The notes: generated by a model not told the origin, from the sequence alone. DNA of 45,411 nucleotides from Roseivivax halodurans JCM 10272 (GCF_000521785.1 NZ_JALZ01000020.1:1-45411); one strand, 5' to 3'; positions 7,752 through 17,466 are shown, counted from the stretch's first letter. Numbers and translations: made by a program.

Positions 7752-8560
7752 GCCGCACCTCCCGCTGGGCCGGTGTCGTCCTTCCAGCCCGACCAGATGC
7801 TGCCAGCAGATTGCGGCCGGTAGCGGCGGTCGTAACCGGCTGCATAGAGCCGGCTCTCGGCAAAGCCCGTGGCCCCGAGCGCCCGCCCCACGAGGATCAG
7901 CGCGGTCCGCGTTATCTCAGGCCCGACGGCCTCGGCCAGCCCCGAGAGCGGCGCGCGGATCACCTCCTCGTCGGGCCAGCTTGCGCGAAAGACGACCGCC
8001 GCGGGGCAGTCGGGCCCGTAATGGGGCACGAGCGTGCCCACGACCGAGGCGAGGTTCTGCACTGAGAGGTGTATCGCCAGCGTCGCCCCGGTCGCGGCGA
8101 AGGCGGCGAGGCTTTCGCTTTCGGGCATTGACGAGGCCCGCCCCGGCGTGCGGGTCAGCACGACCGATTGCGCCACCTCCGGCAGGGTCAGTTCGGCGCC
8201 GAGGCTGGCGGCGGCCGCGGCGAAGGACGGCACGCCGGGCGTGACGGTATAGGGGATGCCGAGCGCGTCGAGCCGCCGGATCTGCTCTCCCATCGCCGAC
8301 CAGACCGACAGATCGCCCGAATGGAGCCGCGCGACGTCTTCTCCGCGGGCATGGGCCGCCGCGATCTCGGTCATGATGGCATCAAGGTCCATCGGTGCGG
8401 TGTTCACGACGCGTGCCCCGTCCGGACAGTGCTCGAGAACCGCTTCGGGCACGAGCGATCCGGCGTAAAGGCAGACGGGAGACGCGGCGATGAGATCGCG
8501 GCCGCGCAGGGTCAGAAGGTCCGGCGCGCCGGGTCCGGCGCCGATGAAGTGAACTCTCAT
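7748..8560 (-). CDS. cobM: Precorrin-4 C11-methyltransferase
   Basis: CobM methylates C11 of precorrin-4 to give precorrin-5. The 270-residue product begins [20 protein letters not shown] and carries the CobM pattern [14 protein letters not shown], the [16 protein letters not shown] block and [22 protein letters not shown]. An upstream in-frame ATG at 8575 would add MEGHH, but ATG 8560 overlaps the cobE stop in the ATGA manner used throughout this operon and begins the conserved sequence. The 3' end overlaps cobB likewise. Confidence 0.94.
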   Translation of the reverse strand: MRVHFIGAGPGAPDLLTLRGRDLIAASPVCLYAGSLVPEAVLEHCPDGARVVNTAPMDLDAIMTEIAAAHARGEDVARLHSGDLSVWSAMGEQIRRLDALGIPYTVTPGVPSFAAAAASLGAELTLPEVAQSVVLTRTPGRASSMPESESLAAFAATGATLAIHLSVQNLASVVGTLVPHYGPDCPAAVVFRASWPDEEVIRAPLSGLAEAVGPEITRTALILVGRALGATGFAESRLYAAGYDRRYRPQSAGSIWSGWKDDTGPAGGAA

Positions 8561-8925
8561 GTGATGTCCTTCCATGCCAGAGCGCAGGTGGCGCGCCCGT
8601 CACCCGAGACGCTGCGGGGGCCGAGGAGCCGCGCGCCGGGGCCGAGCGCGGCGAGCGCCGCCGCCTCGGCGACGCTGCCGGTGCCGTGCGCCGCCCAGGA
8701 TCTGGGTGAGTGTGTGAGGGTCGTCTGAGATGCCAGCGCGTCTGCCGGCATGGCCTCCACCCCGATCCCGAGATCGGCGGCGAGCGCGGCGAGGGCTGGA
8801 TGAGCCGCCTTGACCGTGGCCGTGGCCAGGGATGCGGGGCCGGGCGCGACCCAGGCGCGTCGGAGCGCGTCGACGAGGCTCTCCCGCGTTGCGCTTTGCC
8901 TGAAACCGAAGCCCGCCACGATCAC
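8557..8925 (-). CDS. cobE: CobE/GbiG C-terminal domain protein
   Basis: A 122-residue protein starting [21 protein letters not shown]. This glycine-rich opening and the later [21 protein letters not shown] and [18 protein letters not shown] are typical of CobE, which matches the C-terminal domain of CbiG. CobE is needed in the aerobic pathway but its exact step is not settled. The frame stays open upstream inside cobL; GTG 8925 is preferred because it forms a GTGA overlap with the cobL stop and starts the conserved sequence. The stop overlaps cobM by 4 bases. Confidence 0.88.
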   Translation of the reverse strand: MIVAGFGFRQSATRESLVDALRRAWVAPGPASLATATVKAAHPALAALAADLGIGVEAMPADALASQTTLTHSPRSWAAHGTGSVAEAAALAALGPGARLLGPRSVSGDGRATCALAWKDIT

Positions 8926-10115
8926 AGCGCGCCCCGGTACTGGACTACGGGATAGGACGACCGCCAGCCGCGGCGCGGACCCAGGGGGGCGGCCTCGGCC
9001 AGCTCGATGCGCATGAGATCGCCGCCGCGCTCGGCGTGCCATGCCGCCAGGAGGGCCTCGGATTCTAGCGTCACCGCGTTGGCAACAAGGCGCGTTCCGG
9101 GCGCCAGACGGGTGACGAGATCGTCCAGAAGCGCGCGGCTGAGCCCGCCTCCGACGAAGACCGCGTCGGGCGGGGCGAGGCCTTCAAGCGCTTCGGGCGC
9201 GGCGCCTTGCACGACATTGAGCCGATCGACTCCCAGCGCGTCGGCGTTGCGCACGATGCACGTCGCGCGGTCCACCCGGGCCTCGATCGACACCGCCTCG
9301 GTCGTGGGATGGGCGAGCAGCCACTCGATCGCGATGGATCCCGATCCGCCGCCGATGTCCCAGAGCCGCTCGCCGGCCCTTGGCGCGAGGGCGGAGAGCG
9401 TCAGGGCTCGCACCGGGCGTTTGGAGATCTGCCCGTCGCTCTCGAAGACGTCGTCCTCGCGGCCAGGCACGCAGGGCATGCCGAGGCCGCCCGTAATCTC
9501 GAGCGCGACGCAGACGGGATGGCCGAACGCGCCGGTGAGCGCATCGGCATGGGCTTCGGTACGCCGCTCGCGCGGACCGCCGAGCGCCTCGAGCACCGTC
9601 ACCCGCGTCCGACCGAAACCGGTGCCCGTCAGGTAGCGCGACAGCTCGGGCACGGCCTCGCCGCCCCGCAAAAGCACGAGGAGCCGCGCGCCGGGCGCAA
9701 GGTGCGGTCGCAGGCGCGTCAGCGGCGCTGCGTGGAGGCCCAGGCAGAGCGTGCGCTCGATCGCCCAACCCATGCGGGAGGCGGCGAGGGCGAAGGTCGA
9801 GACGCCCGGATGGGCGCACCATTCCTGCGGGCTCAGCCGCTCCGCGATCACCCGCCCCGCGCCGAACCAGAAGGGATCGCCCGAGGCGAGGGCGACCACG
9901 CGCCGTCCGCGGTAGCTCTCGAGCAGATCGAGACCCTTCGAGAACGGTACGGGCCAGGTCATGCGGTCGGCCACGAGATCGGGCAGGAGGGCGAGATGGC
10001 GCGGCGGGCCGATCACCACCTCGGCGGCGTCGAGCGCGGCCCGGCTTGCGGCCGGCAGCCCGTCCGGTCCATCCTCGCCCAGACCGACGATCGTGAGCCA
10101 GGGACCTTCAGACAT
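8922..10115 (-). CDS. cobL: Precorrin-6Y C5,15-methyltransferase (decarboxylating)
   Basis: CobL methylates C5 and C15 of precorrin-6B (dihydro form) and removes the acetate carboxyl, giving precorrin-8x. The 397-residue product is the full two-domain type: an N-terminal CbiE-like domain (LTIVGLGEDGPDGL, then VVALASGDPFWFGAG) and a C-terminal CbiT-like Rossmann methyltransferase with its SAM loop ERLWDIGGGSGSIAIEWLL. ATG 10115 is chosen as it starts the family sequence; it shares the bases CATG with the start of cobK on the other strand. Upstream on this strand comes cobK in reverse, then cobJ. Confidence 0.94.
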   Translation of the reverse strand: MSEGPWLTIVGLGEDGPDGLPAASRAALDAAEVVIGPPRHLALLPDLVADRMTWPVPFSKGLDLLESYRGRRVVALASGDPFWFGAGRVIAERLSPQEWCAHPGVSTFALAASRMGWAIERTLCLGLHAAPLTRLRPHLAPGARLLVLLRGGEAVPELSRYLTGTGFGRTRVTVLEALGGPRERRTEAHADALTGAFGHPVCVALEITGGLGMPCVPGREDDVFESDGQISKRPVRALTLSALAPRAGERLWDIGGGSGSIAIEWLLAHPTTEAVSIEARVDRATCIVRNADALGVDRLNVVQGAAPEALEGLAPPDAVFVGGGLSRALLDDLVTRLAPGTRLVANAVTLESEALLAAWHAERGGDLMRIELAEAAPLGPRRGWRSSYPVVQYRGAL

Positions 10116-10869
10116 GGGCGTGAACCTTCTGATCCTCGCGGGGACGAGCGAAGCCACCGCCTTTGCCCGCGCCGCCGCCGAGGCGGGGCTCGCGGGGACG
10201 GTGTCCTTCGCCGGACGGGTGGCCCGCCCCCTGCGCCAGCCCCTGCCGCAACGGACGGGCGGCTTCGGCGGCGTGGCGGGTCTGCGGTCCTACCTGCGCG
10301 CCGAGGGGATCACGCATGTCGTCGACGCAACGCACCCCTTCGCCGCGGCGATGAGCCGGAATGCGGTCGCGGCCTGCGCCGCGGAGAACCTGCCCCTCGT
10401 GGCGCTCACCCGCCCCGAATGGGCCGAGCAGCCCGGCGACCGGTGGACGCGCGTTGCGGATTTCGCGGGCGCCGTCGCCGCGCTCGACAGGCCGGCCGCG
10501 TCGGTCATGCTCGCCATCGGCCGCATGCATCTCGGCGCGTTCGCAGGCCTGCCGCAGCATCGCTACCTTCTGCGGCTGGTCGATCCGCCCGAGACCCCGC
10601 CGCCCTTTCCGCGCCACGAGGTCATCGTGGATCGCGGGCCGTTCGATACCGGCAGCGACCGCGCGCTGATGGAAGAGCACGGGCTCGACATCGTCGTGTC
10701 GAAGAATTCCGGCGGCACCGGGGCCTACGCCAAGATCGCCGCGGCCCGCGAGCTGGGTCTTCCGGTCGTCATGATCGACAGGCCCGCCCAGCCAGAGCGA
10801 AAGGAGCTGCATGACGCGGCGTCGGTGCTGGACTGGGTCACTCATGCGGGCGCCGATCTCGGGGTGTAG
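10114..10869 (+). CDS. cobK: Precorrin-6A reductase, inverted inside the operon
   Basis: CobK reduces precorrin-6A to the dihydro form with NADPH, between the CobF and CobL steps. The 251-residue product opens MGVNLLILAGTSEATAFARA and has HVVDATHPFAAAMSRNAVAAC, DRGPFDTGSDRALME and VVSKNSGGTGAYAKIAAARELG, the last being the CobK substrate/NADPH region. It is the only gene on the plus strand between 4.9 and 19.3 kb. ATG 10114 overlaps the cobL start codon on the other strand; GTG 10120 is an alternative. The 3' end overlaps the cobJ 3' end by 28 bases. It therefore has no intergenic DNA for a promoter, which must lie inside cobL. Confidence 0.94.
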   Translation: MGVNLLILAGTSEATAFARAAAEAGLAGTVSFAGRVARPLRQPLPQRTGGFGGVAGLRSYLRAEGITHVVDATHPFAAAMSRNAVAACAAENLPLVALTRPEWAEQPGDRWTRVADFAGAVAALDRPAASVMLAIGRMHLGAFAGLPQHRYLLRLVDPPETPPPFPRHEVIVDRGPFDTGSDRALMEEHGLDIVVSKNSGGTGAYAKIAAARELGLPVVMIDRPAQPERKELHDAASVLDWVTHAGADLGV

Positions 10870-11594
10870 ACGAGCGGCGCGCCGCTGCGGGGGATGAGGC
10901 GGGTGGCGCTCGATCCGACGATCACCATCGTGCGCATGTCCGCCATCTCCGGCGTGGCCTCGGCGAGCGATACGACCCTGATCTCTTCCTCGGGGGTCGA
11001 GACCGCGCGGGCGAAGATCATCACCCGGCCGGGCTCGCAGCACTCCCGCAGGATCTCGAGCGTCCGGGTGAACCCTTCGGGCCGCGAGGCGGAGCGCGGG
11101 TTGTAGAAGGCCATCGCAAAATCGGCCTCCGCCGCGAGGCGCAGGCGCCGCTCAATCAGGGTCCAGGGCTTGAGGTTGTCGCTGAGATTGATCGCGCAGA
11201 AATCGTGCCCGAGCGGCGCGCCGGCCCGGGCCGCCGCCGCCAGCATCGCGGTGATCCCTGGCAGCACGCGCAGATCGAGATCGCGCCAGGCGGGCGCGCC
11301 GTGCTCCACCGCCTCGAAGACCGCGGATGCCATGGCGAAGACGCCGGGATCGCCGGAGCTGACCACCACCACGCGGGCGCCGCCTTCGGCGAGGGTCAGG
11401 GCGTGACGCGCGCGGTCGACCTCGACCCGGTTGTCGCTTTCGTGGAGCGTCAGGCCCGCGCGGGGCGCAATGCGCCGCACGTAGGGGATGTAGCCGACCA
11501 CGTCGGTCGCGGCATCGAGGGCCGCGCGTACCTCGGGTGTCACGAGCGCCTCCGCGCCGGGCCCTAGCCCCGCGATGACGACCGACCCGCTCAC
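10842..11594 (-). CDS. cobJ: Precorrin-3B C17-methyltransferase
   Basis: CobJ methylates C17 of precorrin-3B and drives ring contraction, giving precorrin-4. The 250-residue product shows VVIAGLGPGAEALVTPEV at the start, the DVVGYIPYVRRI element that marks CobJ/CbiH, VVSSGDPGVFAMASAVFE, and LGHDFCAINLSDNLKPW, followed by FAMAFYNPRSASRP. Start overlaps the cobI stop by 4 bases. Its 3' end runs 28 bases into the 3' end of cobK on the opposite strand. Confidence 0.95.
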   Translation of the reverse strand: MSGSVVIAGLGPGAEALVTPEVRAALDAATDVVGYIPYVRRIAPRAGLTLHESDNRVEVDRARHALTLAEGGARVVVVSSGDPGVFAMASAVFEAVEHGAPAWRDLDLRVLPGITAMLAAAARAGAPLGHDFCAINLSDNLKPWTLIERRLRLAAEADFAMAFYNPRSASRPEGFTRTLEILRECCEPGRVMIFARAVSTPEEEIRVVSLAEATPEMADMRTMVIVGSSATRLIPRSGAPLVYTPRSAPA

Positions 11595-12322
11595 GGCCGC
11601 CGCCCCTCGCCATGCACGACGACGATGGAGAAATAGGGCGCCGGTCCGTCCTCGGCCTCGGTCAGCGGGGTCACTTTCTGGCCCTCCATGCTGGCATATT
11701 GCACCAGAACGGCCCGGTCGGCGCGGCCCGCCTGGGCCAAGGCCGCGCGGATCTTGGGCAGGTTGCGCCCGACCTTCATCACGACGAGCGCGTCGGCGTT
11801 CAGCATCGCGCGCACAAGTTCGGCCTCGGGCAGGGTGCCCATGACGACGCTCAGCAGGTCGTCGCCCCAGGTCATCGGCCGGCCCGTCGCGGTCCAGGCC
11901 GCCGACATGCCGGTGATCGCGGGCACGACCTCGACCGGCACGTGACCCAGCAGCCGGTCGTGCAGATGCATGAACGAGCCGTAGAAGAACGGATCGCCCT
12001 CGCAGAGAACGACGACATCCTCGCCAGCCTCGGCAAGGGCGCGCAGCCGCCCGGTCTGCTCGGTGTAGAACCCCGAGAGGCAGGCGTTGTAGGCGGGATC
12101 GGAGAGCGGGATCTCGGTAGTGACCGGATACTCCATCGCGATCTCGCGTGCGTCCTCGCTCAGCAGGCCCGCGACGATGGCGCGTGCCCGTCCGGGGCGC
12201 CCCGCCTTGCGGAAGAAGGCGACGTTGCGCGCGGAGCGCACCAGCCGGTCGGCGCGCACGCTCATCAGGTCGGGATCGCCGGGGCCGAGGCCGACGCCGC
12301 GGATGGTGCCGGGCGCGGTCAT
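11591..12322 (-). CDS. cobI: Precorrin-2 C20-methyltransferase
   Basis: CobI methylates C20 of precorrin-2 to give precorrin-3A. The 243-residue product starts MTAPGTIRGVGLGPGDPDLMS and has VVVLCEGDPFFYGSFMHLHDRL, VEVVPAITGMSAAWTATGRPM and MKVGRNLPKI, all CobI features. The open frame extends upstream into cobH, but ATG 12322 forms an ATGA overlap with the cobH stop. It overlaps cobJ in the same way. Confidence 0.95.
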   Translation of the reverse strand: MTAPGTIRGVGLGPGDPDLMSVRADRLVRSARNVAFFRKAGRPGRARAIVAGLLSEDAREIAMEYPVTTEIPLSDPAYNACLSGFYTEQTGRLRALAEAGEDVVVLCEGDPFFYGSFMHLHDRLLGHVPVEVVPAITGMSAAWTATGRPMTWGDDLLSVVMGTLPEAELVRAMLNADALVVMKVGRNLPKIRAALAQAGRADRAVLVQYASMEGQKVTPLTEAEDGPAPYFSIVVVHGEGRRP

Positions 12323-12948
12323 TCCGCGCGGCTCGCGATGGCGTTGATGGCGGCGACGGTGATCGCGCTGCCGCCGAGGCGTCCCTTCACGATCAGCGCC
12401 GGGGCGGGCTGCGCCCGCCAGAGCGCGTCCTTCGATTCCGCGGCGCCGACGAAGCCGACGGGGCATCCGACGATCGCGGCGGGGCGCGGGCAGGCGGAAT
12501 CCTCGAGCATCTCGAGGAGGTGGAAGAGGGCGGTGGGCGCGTTGCCGATGGCGACGATAGCGCCGGCAAGAAACGGGCGCCACAGCTCGAGCGCGGCCGC
12601 CGAGCGGGTGGTCTTCATGTCTGCGGCCATCCCCGGCACCGAGGGATCGTGGAGCGTGCAGATCACTTCGTTGGCCGCGGGCAGGCGCGGCCGGGTGATG
12701 CCCTCGCTCACCATGCGGGCGTCGCAGAGGATCGGGGCTCCTGCGGTCAGAGCCTCGCGGGCCCGCGCGACCATGCCGTGCGAGATACGGATAGCGCGCT
12801 CGAGCCCCACGAGACCCGCAGCGTGGATCATCCGCACGGCGACGGGTTCGGCTTCGGCGTCGAAGGCGGCAAGATCCGCCTCCGCGCGGATGGTCGCGAA
12901 GCTCTCGGCGTAGATCGCCGCGCCGTCGGTTTCGTAGGTGTAGGGCAT
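12319..12948 (-). CDS. cobH: Precorrin-8X methylmutase
   Basis: CobH moves the C11 methyl of precorrin-8x to C12, giving hydrogenobyrinic acid; no cofactor is needed. The 209-residue product has the catalytic His42 in RMIHAAG, the ILCDARMVSEGI segment, and the family C-terminus with IVGCPVGFVGAAESKDAL and KGRLGGSAITVAAINA. Length is normal. It follows cobG after a single base and overlaps cobI by 4 bases. Confidence 0.95.
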   Translation of the reverse strand: MPYTYETDGAAIYAESFATIRAEADLAAFDAEAEPVAVRMIHAAGLVGLERAIRISHGMVARAREALTAGAPILCDARMVSEGITRPRLPAANEVICTLHDPSVPGMAADMKTTRSAAALELWRPFLAGAIVAIGNAPTALFHLLEMLEDSACPRPAAIVGCPVGFVGAAESKDALWRAQPAPALIVKGRLGGSAITVAAINAIASRAE

Positions 12949-12949
12949 G

Positions 12950-14119
12950 TCAGTTTCCGAGGAGCTGGTCGAGATCGGCAGGGTTCAGCCCGCGCCGCTC
13001 GGGGGTGTCGCGGGCGGTGCCGCTCCGGACGAGATCGACGCGGCCGGCCCGTCCCACGAGGGTCAGATCGGCCGCGCGGGGCCAGGCGCAGCCCTTGGCG
13101 CAGCCCGAGACATGCGCGCGAGCGCCTTTGGGAAGGTCCGCGGCGAGGCGGCGCGCGATGTCCCGCGTGGCGATCTCGGCCTGGCTGCAGTGAGGTGCCC
13201 CGACGCAGGCCGCCACGCGGAGCAGCGGATCGCCGGGTGCGGTGACGAGCTCGGACCCCGCGAAGGCGTCAGTCTCGGGCGGGGTCGTGAGGTACAGAAG
13301 GCCGAAGGGCGTCACGCGCACCTCCCCGCCGGGCAAAAGTGAATCCGCGATGAGGGTCAGCTGCGCCGAGGTGAACTGTCCGAACGGCGCGCCGACCGCG
13401 AGTCCGCCCGCGACGGGCCCGGGGTCGGGGCGCGGGGCCGCCGGTGCAGGCGCTTCGGATCCGGCGAGTTCCGTAGGCAGTTCTGCCTCCGATGCGATGT
13501 GCCGTGCCATCCGGCCGCGACCGTCGGCCCCGACGCCCCCCGACGCGAGGAACCATCGCGCCAGCGCCAGCGCCGCTTGTGTTGCATTTTCGGCGTCAGC
13601 GACCTGGCGCCCCGCGAGAGTCCCGTCGGCGCGCACCATCAGGCCGCAGCAGCCACTCTCGATCCGGATATCGCCGCTGACATCTCCGAGCCGCCGCGGG
13701 CGTGCGGTATCGACGACGAACCCGAATTTTGACGGCAGGTCCGCGAATTCGGCGCGCGTCAGGCAATCGGTCAGCGCCGCCCCGATCCGGTCCTGGAGAT
13801 CGTCATCGCCCCGGAACGGATCGAGCACGATGTTGCGCCGCGCCTCGCTGCCCTCGTCGGGATCGAGAAGGCCGAGCGCGCCAAGCCCCTCGAGGAGCGC
13901 CGGGAACCGCTCCTCGCTCACGCCGCGGATTTGCAGGTTCGCGCGGCTCGTGACATCCACCGCGCCGTTGCCGTGTTTCGCCGCAAGCTCAGCCAGCCCG
14001 CGCGTCTCGCCCGCCGATAGCGTGCTGCACCAAGGCCGCACCCTGACCACGAGCCCGTCCCCCGACATCATCGGCCGGTGCGCCCCCGGACACCAGCCCT
14101 TCACCACGGGAGCGCTCAT
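12950..14119 (-). CDS. cobG: Precorrin-3B synthase (O2-dependent monooxygenase)
   Basis: CobG hydroxylates precorrin-3A at C20 with molecular oxygen and forms the gamma-lactone; it marks the pathway as the aerobic one. The 389-residue product belongs to the nitrite/sulfite-reductase fold: an N-terminal ferredoxin-like half (KGWCPGAHRPMMSGDGLVVRVRP, SRANLQIRG) and a C-terminal half with the 4Fe-4S cysteines in CVGAPHC and CAKGC. It overlaps cobN by 4 bases (ATGA). No separate ferredoxin is in the operon unless the DUF1636 protein serves that purpose. Confidence 0.94.
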   Translation of the reverse strand: MSAPVVKGWCPGAHRPMMSGDGLVVRVRPWCSTLSAGETRGLAELAAKHGNGAVDVTSRANLQIRGVSEERFPALLEGLGALGLLDPDEGSEARRNIVLDPFRGDDDLQDRIGAALTDCLTRAEFADLPSKFGFVVDTARPRRLGDVSGDIRIESGCCGLMVRADGTLAGRQVADAENATQAALALARWFLASGGVGADGRGRMARHIASEAELPTELAGSEAPAPAAPRPDPGPVAGGLAVGAPFGQFTSAQLTLIADSLLPGGEVRVTPFGLLYLTTPPETDAFAGSELVTAPGDPLLRVAACVGAPHCSQAEIATRDIARRLAADLPKGARAHVSGCAKGCAWPRAADLTLVGRAGRVDLVRSGTARDTPERRGLNPADLDQLLGN

Positions 14120-17100
14120 GGCGCATCCCCGAGGCTTGCGAGGATCGAGTTGCGCCGGGTCTGCCAGAGCCCCGCTTCGTGCAGCGCCTCGAACCGGTCC
14201 TGCATCGCCTGTAGCGCGCCGGGATTGGCGGCGGCCATGAACTCCGCCACGTCCGGATCACCGAGCGTTGCCTCGTGATAGAGATCGAAGAGATGCGCCT
14301 GCACGACATCCGCCAGATGCGCGAAGGCCGCCATGTTCTCGAGCGTGGCGGCGATCTCGGCCGCGCCGCGGAAACCGTGCCGCCGCATGCCCCGGATCCA
14401 GGCCGGGTTCGCGGCGCGGGCCTGCACGATGCGCGCGATCTCTTCGGTGAGCGCCCGCGCCCGGGGTCGAGCCGGATCGGTGTTGTCGAGGTGCCAGAGC
14501 CGCGCCGATCCCCCCGCGACGCCCTGAGCCGCGGCAAATCCGGCCTCGTGGCTGGAGTAATCCTCAGCCAGCAGCAGGTCCGTCTCGGGCAGGTCCTGGG
14601 CGTGGATGAACCCGTCCGCCGCAGAGACCCGCGCCTCAATCCCCGCGCGATCCGCCGCCGCATGCTCGCCGTCGAAGGCCCAGGACGAGGCTGCGAGCCA
14701 GGCCTCGCCCGCTGCGCGCCGGCCGTCGTCCGAATAGTCGCCCAGCACCGCGCCCATGCTGAGCCCGAAGCTGCCCGGCGCCGGGCCGAAAACCCGCGCG
14801 CCCGGCGCGTCCACGTAAGGGTTCCAGTCGGCCGCCTCGTCGCGGGCGGCAAGCGCCCGGACCGCCTGCTGGAAGAGCGCCGAGAGGGTCGGGAAGACAT
14901 CCCGGAAAAGGCCCGATATGCGCAGCGTGACATCGATCCGCGGACGGTCGAGTTCCGCGATCGGCACGACCTCGATCCCCGAGACCCGCTCGGAGCCCGC
15001 GTCCCAGACGGGCCGTACGCCGAGGAGGGCGAGCGCCATGGCGAAATCTTCTCCCGCGGTGCGCATGGTGGAAGAGCCCCAGAGATCCACGATCAGCCCG
15101 CGCGGCCAGTCGCCCTCGTCCTGCAGGTGCCGGCGGATCAGCTCATCGGCAAGCCGCTCGCCTTGCGCGTAAGCGGCGCGCGTCGGCACGCTGCGCGGAT
15201 CGGTCGTGTAGAGGTTGCGCCCCGTCGGCAGCACGTCCGTCCGGCCGCGATAGGGCGAGCCGGAGGGGCCCGCCTCGATGCTTCGCCCGGCGAGGGCGTC
15301 GCGTAGCGCCTGCCGCTCCGATTGGGCGGAATGCGCGGCATCGAACGGCGCCGCGGCCGCCGGACTGCGCCCCCAGACATGCAGACCGTCGCCGAACTGG
15401 CTTTCCTTCACGTCGCAGACGAAGCGGTCGATGCGGGTGACCGCGTCGGCCGGGCAGGACGCGGCATCGATCCCGAGGTCGCCCTCCACGCCGAGCGCCC
15501 GGGCCTCTTCGCGTATGTCGTCCATCAGCCGGCCGCGGCGCTTCGGATCGAGGCCGTCGGCATTCGAGAACTCGTCGAGCAGGGCTTCGAGGCGGACGAG
15601 GCGATCCGGCGTCTCGGCCCGGCGCATCGGCGGCGGCACGTGCCCGAGCGTGACCGCGCCGATCCGGCGCTTGGCCTGCGCGGCCTCTCCGGGGTCGTTG
15701 ACGATAAACGGGTAGATCACCGGCATATCGCGGGTCAGCGCCTCGGGCCAGCATGTGTCCGACAGCGCCACCGACTTGCCCGGCAGCCATTCGAGGGTGC
15801 CGTGCGCGCCGACATGGACCATGGCGTCGACCTGCTCCCGCAGCCACAGGTAGAACGCCACGTAGGCGTGCCGCGGCGTCCGCGAGAGGTCGTGATACTC
15901 GTCCCCGCGGGCGTCCGGCATCCCCCGCTCTGGCTGCAGCGCGACGAGCGCGTGTCCGCACCTCACCGCGGAAAAGCTGACGCCCTCCGCTCCGACGTCG
16001 GGATCGTCCTCGGGCGCGCCCCATTCGGCTTCAAGATCGTCCCGTAGCGATCTAGGCATGCGGTCGAGCGCGGCCCGGTACCCCTCGAGCGGCCAAGTGA
16101 TCCGCTCGCCGCGGAGTGCCTGGTCGAGAGGGGCGCCGGACGAAACGTCGTAGCCGCAGCCGCGCAGATCCTCGAGGATGGCCTCGGCCGAGGCGAGCGC
16201 ATCGAGCCCCACCGCATGGGCAAGGTTCCATTCCCGGCCGGGATAGGTCGAAAGCACGAGGGCGACGCGCCTTTTCCCGGCTGGGGTCGCAGCGAGCCGG
16301 CACCATGCCGCCACGCGATCAGCGATCGCCTCCACGCGCTCTGCGCAAGCCGCGTGCCGAAACCGCGAGAACTGCAGCGCGTCATCGCGCGCGCCCGGCT
16401 CCTTGAACGAGGCGACACCGGCAAACAGTCGCCCGTCCACCTCCGGCAGCACCACGTGCATCGCGAGATCCGCGGGCGAGAGGCCGCGCTCCGACGCGGC
16501 CCAGTCCGGCTCGCTTGAAGTGGCAAGCGCCACTTGGAAGACCGGCACGCCCCCGGCATCGAGCGGCGAGCGCCCACCGTCGCTCCTCCCTGAGAACGCC
16601 GTCGCATTCACGATGGCGGCGGCCCCGAGCGCGCCCATCTGGCCCGCGAGCCATGCGCCCGCCTCCGGCGCCTTGAGCGAGGGTACGAAAAGGCCAAGCA
16701 CCCGGAAGCCCCGCGCCTCGAGCGCTGCGAAAAGCGCCTCGACGGGCTCGAGATCGGCCGCCACGAGGTAGGAGCGGTAGAACACCACCAGCGCCAGCGG
16801 CTTCTTCTTGACCGAAATAACGTCCGGGGGGGCGCCGCAGGCGCGGGGGGCGGAAAGCCCCCCTCCGGCCTCGCCGACATGGCCGAGCACGGGGCAGCAG
16901 ACGCCGTCCCGCAATGTCCATGCCCCGACGGGCGGCAGCGCCTTGATCCCAGGCACCGGCGCCGCATAGAGCCCGGCGGCGAGGGCCATCTGCGCGAGTG
17001 CCGCCTGCGCCGCGACGGCCCCGCCGGTGTCGGTGAGATGCGCCAGTCGCCGCAGGGTCGAGACCGGCACGGTCGAGACCGCGTCGAGCCGCGCATCGGG

Positions 17101-17466
17101 GCGGCCGTCGGCAGGAAGCACCGCGAGCGCGATGCCGCGGGCGCGGGAGAGAGCCTCGACCTGCTGGAGGCCGTAGGACCAGTAGGACGTCCCGCCGATC
17201 AGCCGGATCAGGATGCCGCGCGCGCCCGCGAGCGTCTGCTCCACGTAGGTGTCGACCGAGAGCGGGTGCTTCAGCGCCGCGAGGTTGGCAAGACGCAGCG
17301 AGGGCATGTGCCCGTCGCGCCCGCCCCCGCGCTCCCATCCCGCCGCGAAGGCCCCAAGGTCGCTGTCCGAGAACGACAGCACCACCAGATCGCCGGGCGT
17401 CTGCCCGAGATCGGTCGGCGTCTCGCTCTCTTCGAGGCCGTGGCTTTCGCGGAAGACGACGTGCAT
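14116..17466 (-). CDS. cobN: Cobaltochelatase large subunit
   Basis: CobN is the H subunit of the ATP-dependent aerobic cobaltochelatase CobNST, which puts Co2+ into hydrogenobyrinate a,c-diamide. The 1116-residue product has the family N-terminus MHVVFRESHGLEE, the LALVVFYRSYLVAADLEPVEALF block, and the conserved HVGAHGTLEWLPGKSVALSD region in the middle, with RTAGEDFAMALALLGVRP later. It is at the shorter end of the family. The frame is open to 18348, but that part is a cobW shadow; ATG 17466 lies 5 bases after the cobW stop. The ATPase subunits CobS and CobT of the chelatase are not in this window. Confidence 0.95.
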   Translation of the reverse strand: MHVVFRESHGLEESETPTDLGQTPGDLVVLSFSDSDLGAFAAGWERGGGRDGHMPSLRLANLAALKHPLSVDTYVEQTLAGARGILIRLIGGTSYWSYGLQQVEALSRARGIALAVLPADGRPDARLDAVSTVPVSTLRRLAHLTDTGGAVAAQAALAQMALAAGLYAAPVPGIKALPPVGAWTLRDGVCCPVLGHVGEAGGGLSAPRACGAPPDVISVKKKPLALVVFYRSYLVAADLEPVEALFAALEARGFRVLGLFVPSLKAPEAGAWLAGQMGALGAAAIVNATAFSGRSDGGRSPLDAGGVPVFQVALATSSEPDWAASERGLSPADLAMHVVLPEVDGRLFAGVASFKEPGARDDALQFSRFRHAACAERVEAIADRVAAWCRLAATPAGKRRVALVLSTYPGREWNLAHAVGLDALASAEAILEDLRGCGYDVSSGAPLDQALRGERITWPLEGYRAALDRMPRSLRDDLEAEWGAPEDDPDVGAEGVSFSAVRCGHALVALQPERGMPDARGDEYHDLSRTPRHAYVAFYLWLREQVDAMVHVGAHGTLEWLPGKSVALSDTCWPEALTRDMPVIYPFIVNDPGEAAQAKRRIGAVTLGHVPPPMRRAETPDRLVRLEALLDEFSNADGLDPKRRGRLMDDIREEARALGVEGDLGIDAASCPADAVTRIDRFVCDVKESQFGDGLHVWGRSPAAAAPFDAAHSAQSERQALRDALAGRSIEAGPSGSPYRGRTDVLPTGRNLYTTDPRSVPTRAAYAQGERLADELIRRHLQDEGDWPRGLIVDLWGSSTMRTAGEDFAMALALLGVRPVWDAGSERVSGIEVVPIAELDRPRIDVTLRISGLFRDVFPTLSALFQQAVRALAARDEAADWNPYVDAPGARVFGPAPGSFGLSMGAVLGDYSDDGRRAAGEAWLAASSWAFDGEHAAADRAGIEARVSAADGFIHAQDLPETDLLLAEDYSSHEAGFAAAQGVAGGSARLWHLDNTDPARPRARALTEEIARIVQARAANPAWIRGMRRHGFRGAAEIAATLENMAAFAHLADVVQAHLFDLYHEATLGDPDVAEFMAAANPGALQAMQDRFEALHEAGLWQTRRNSILASLGDAP

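Noticed and set aside
6439-7863. A 718-residue open frame ending in CobA, as a possible fusion protein
   Set aside because: Only the last 243 residues are protein-like; the rest is the reverse-frame shadow of cobB.
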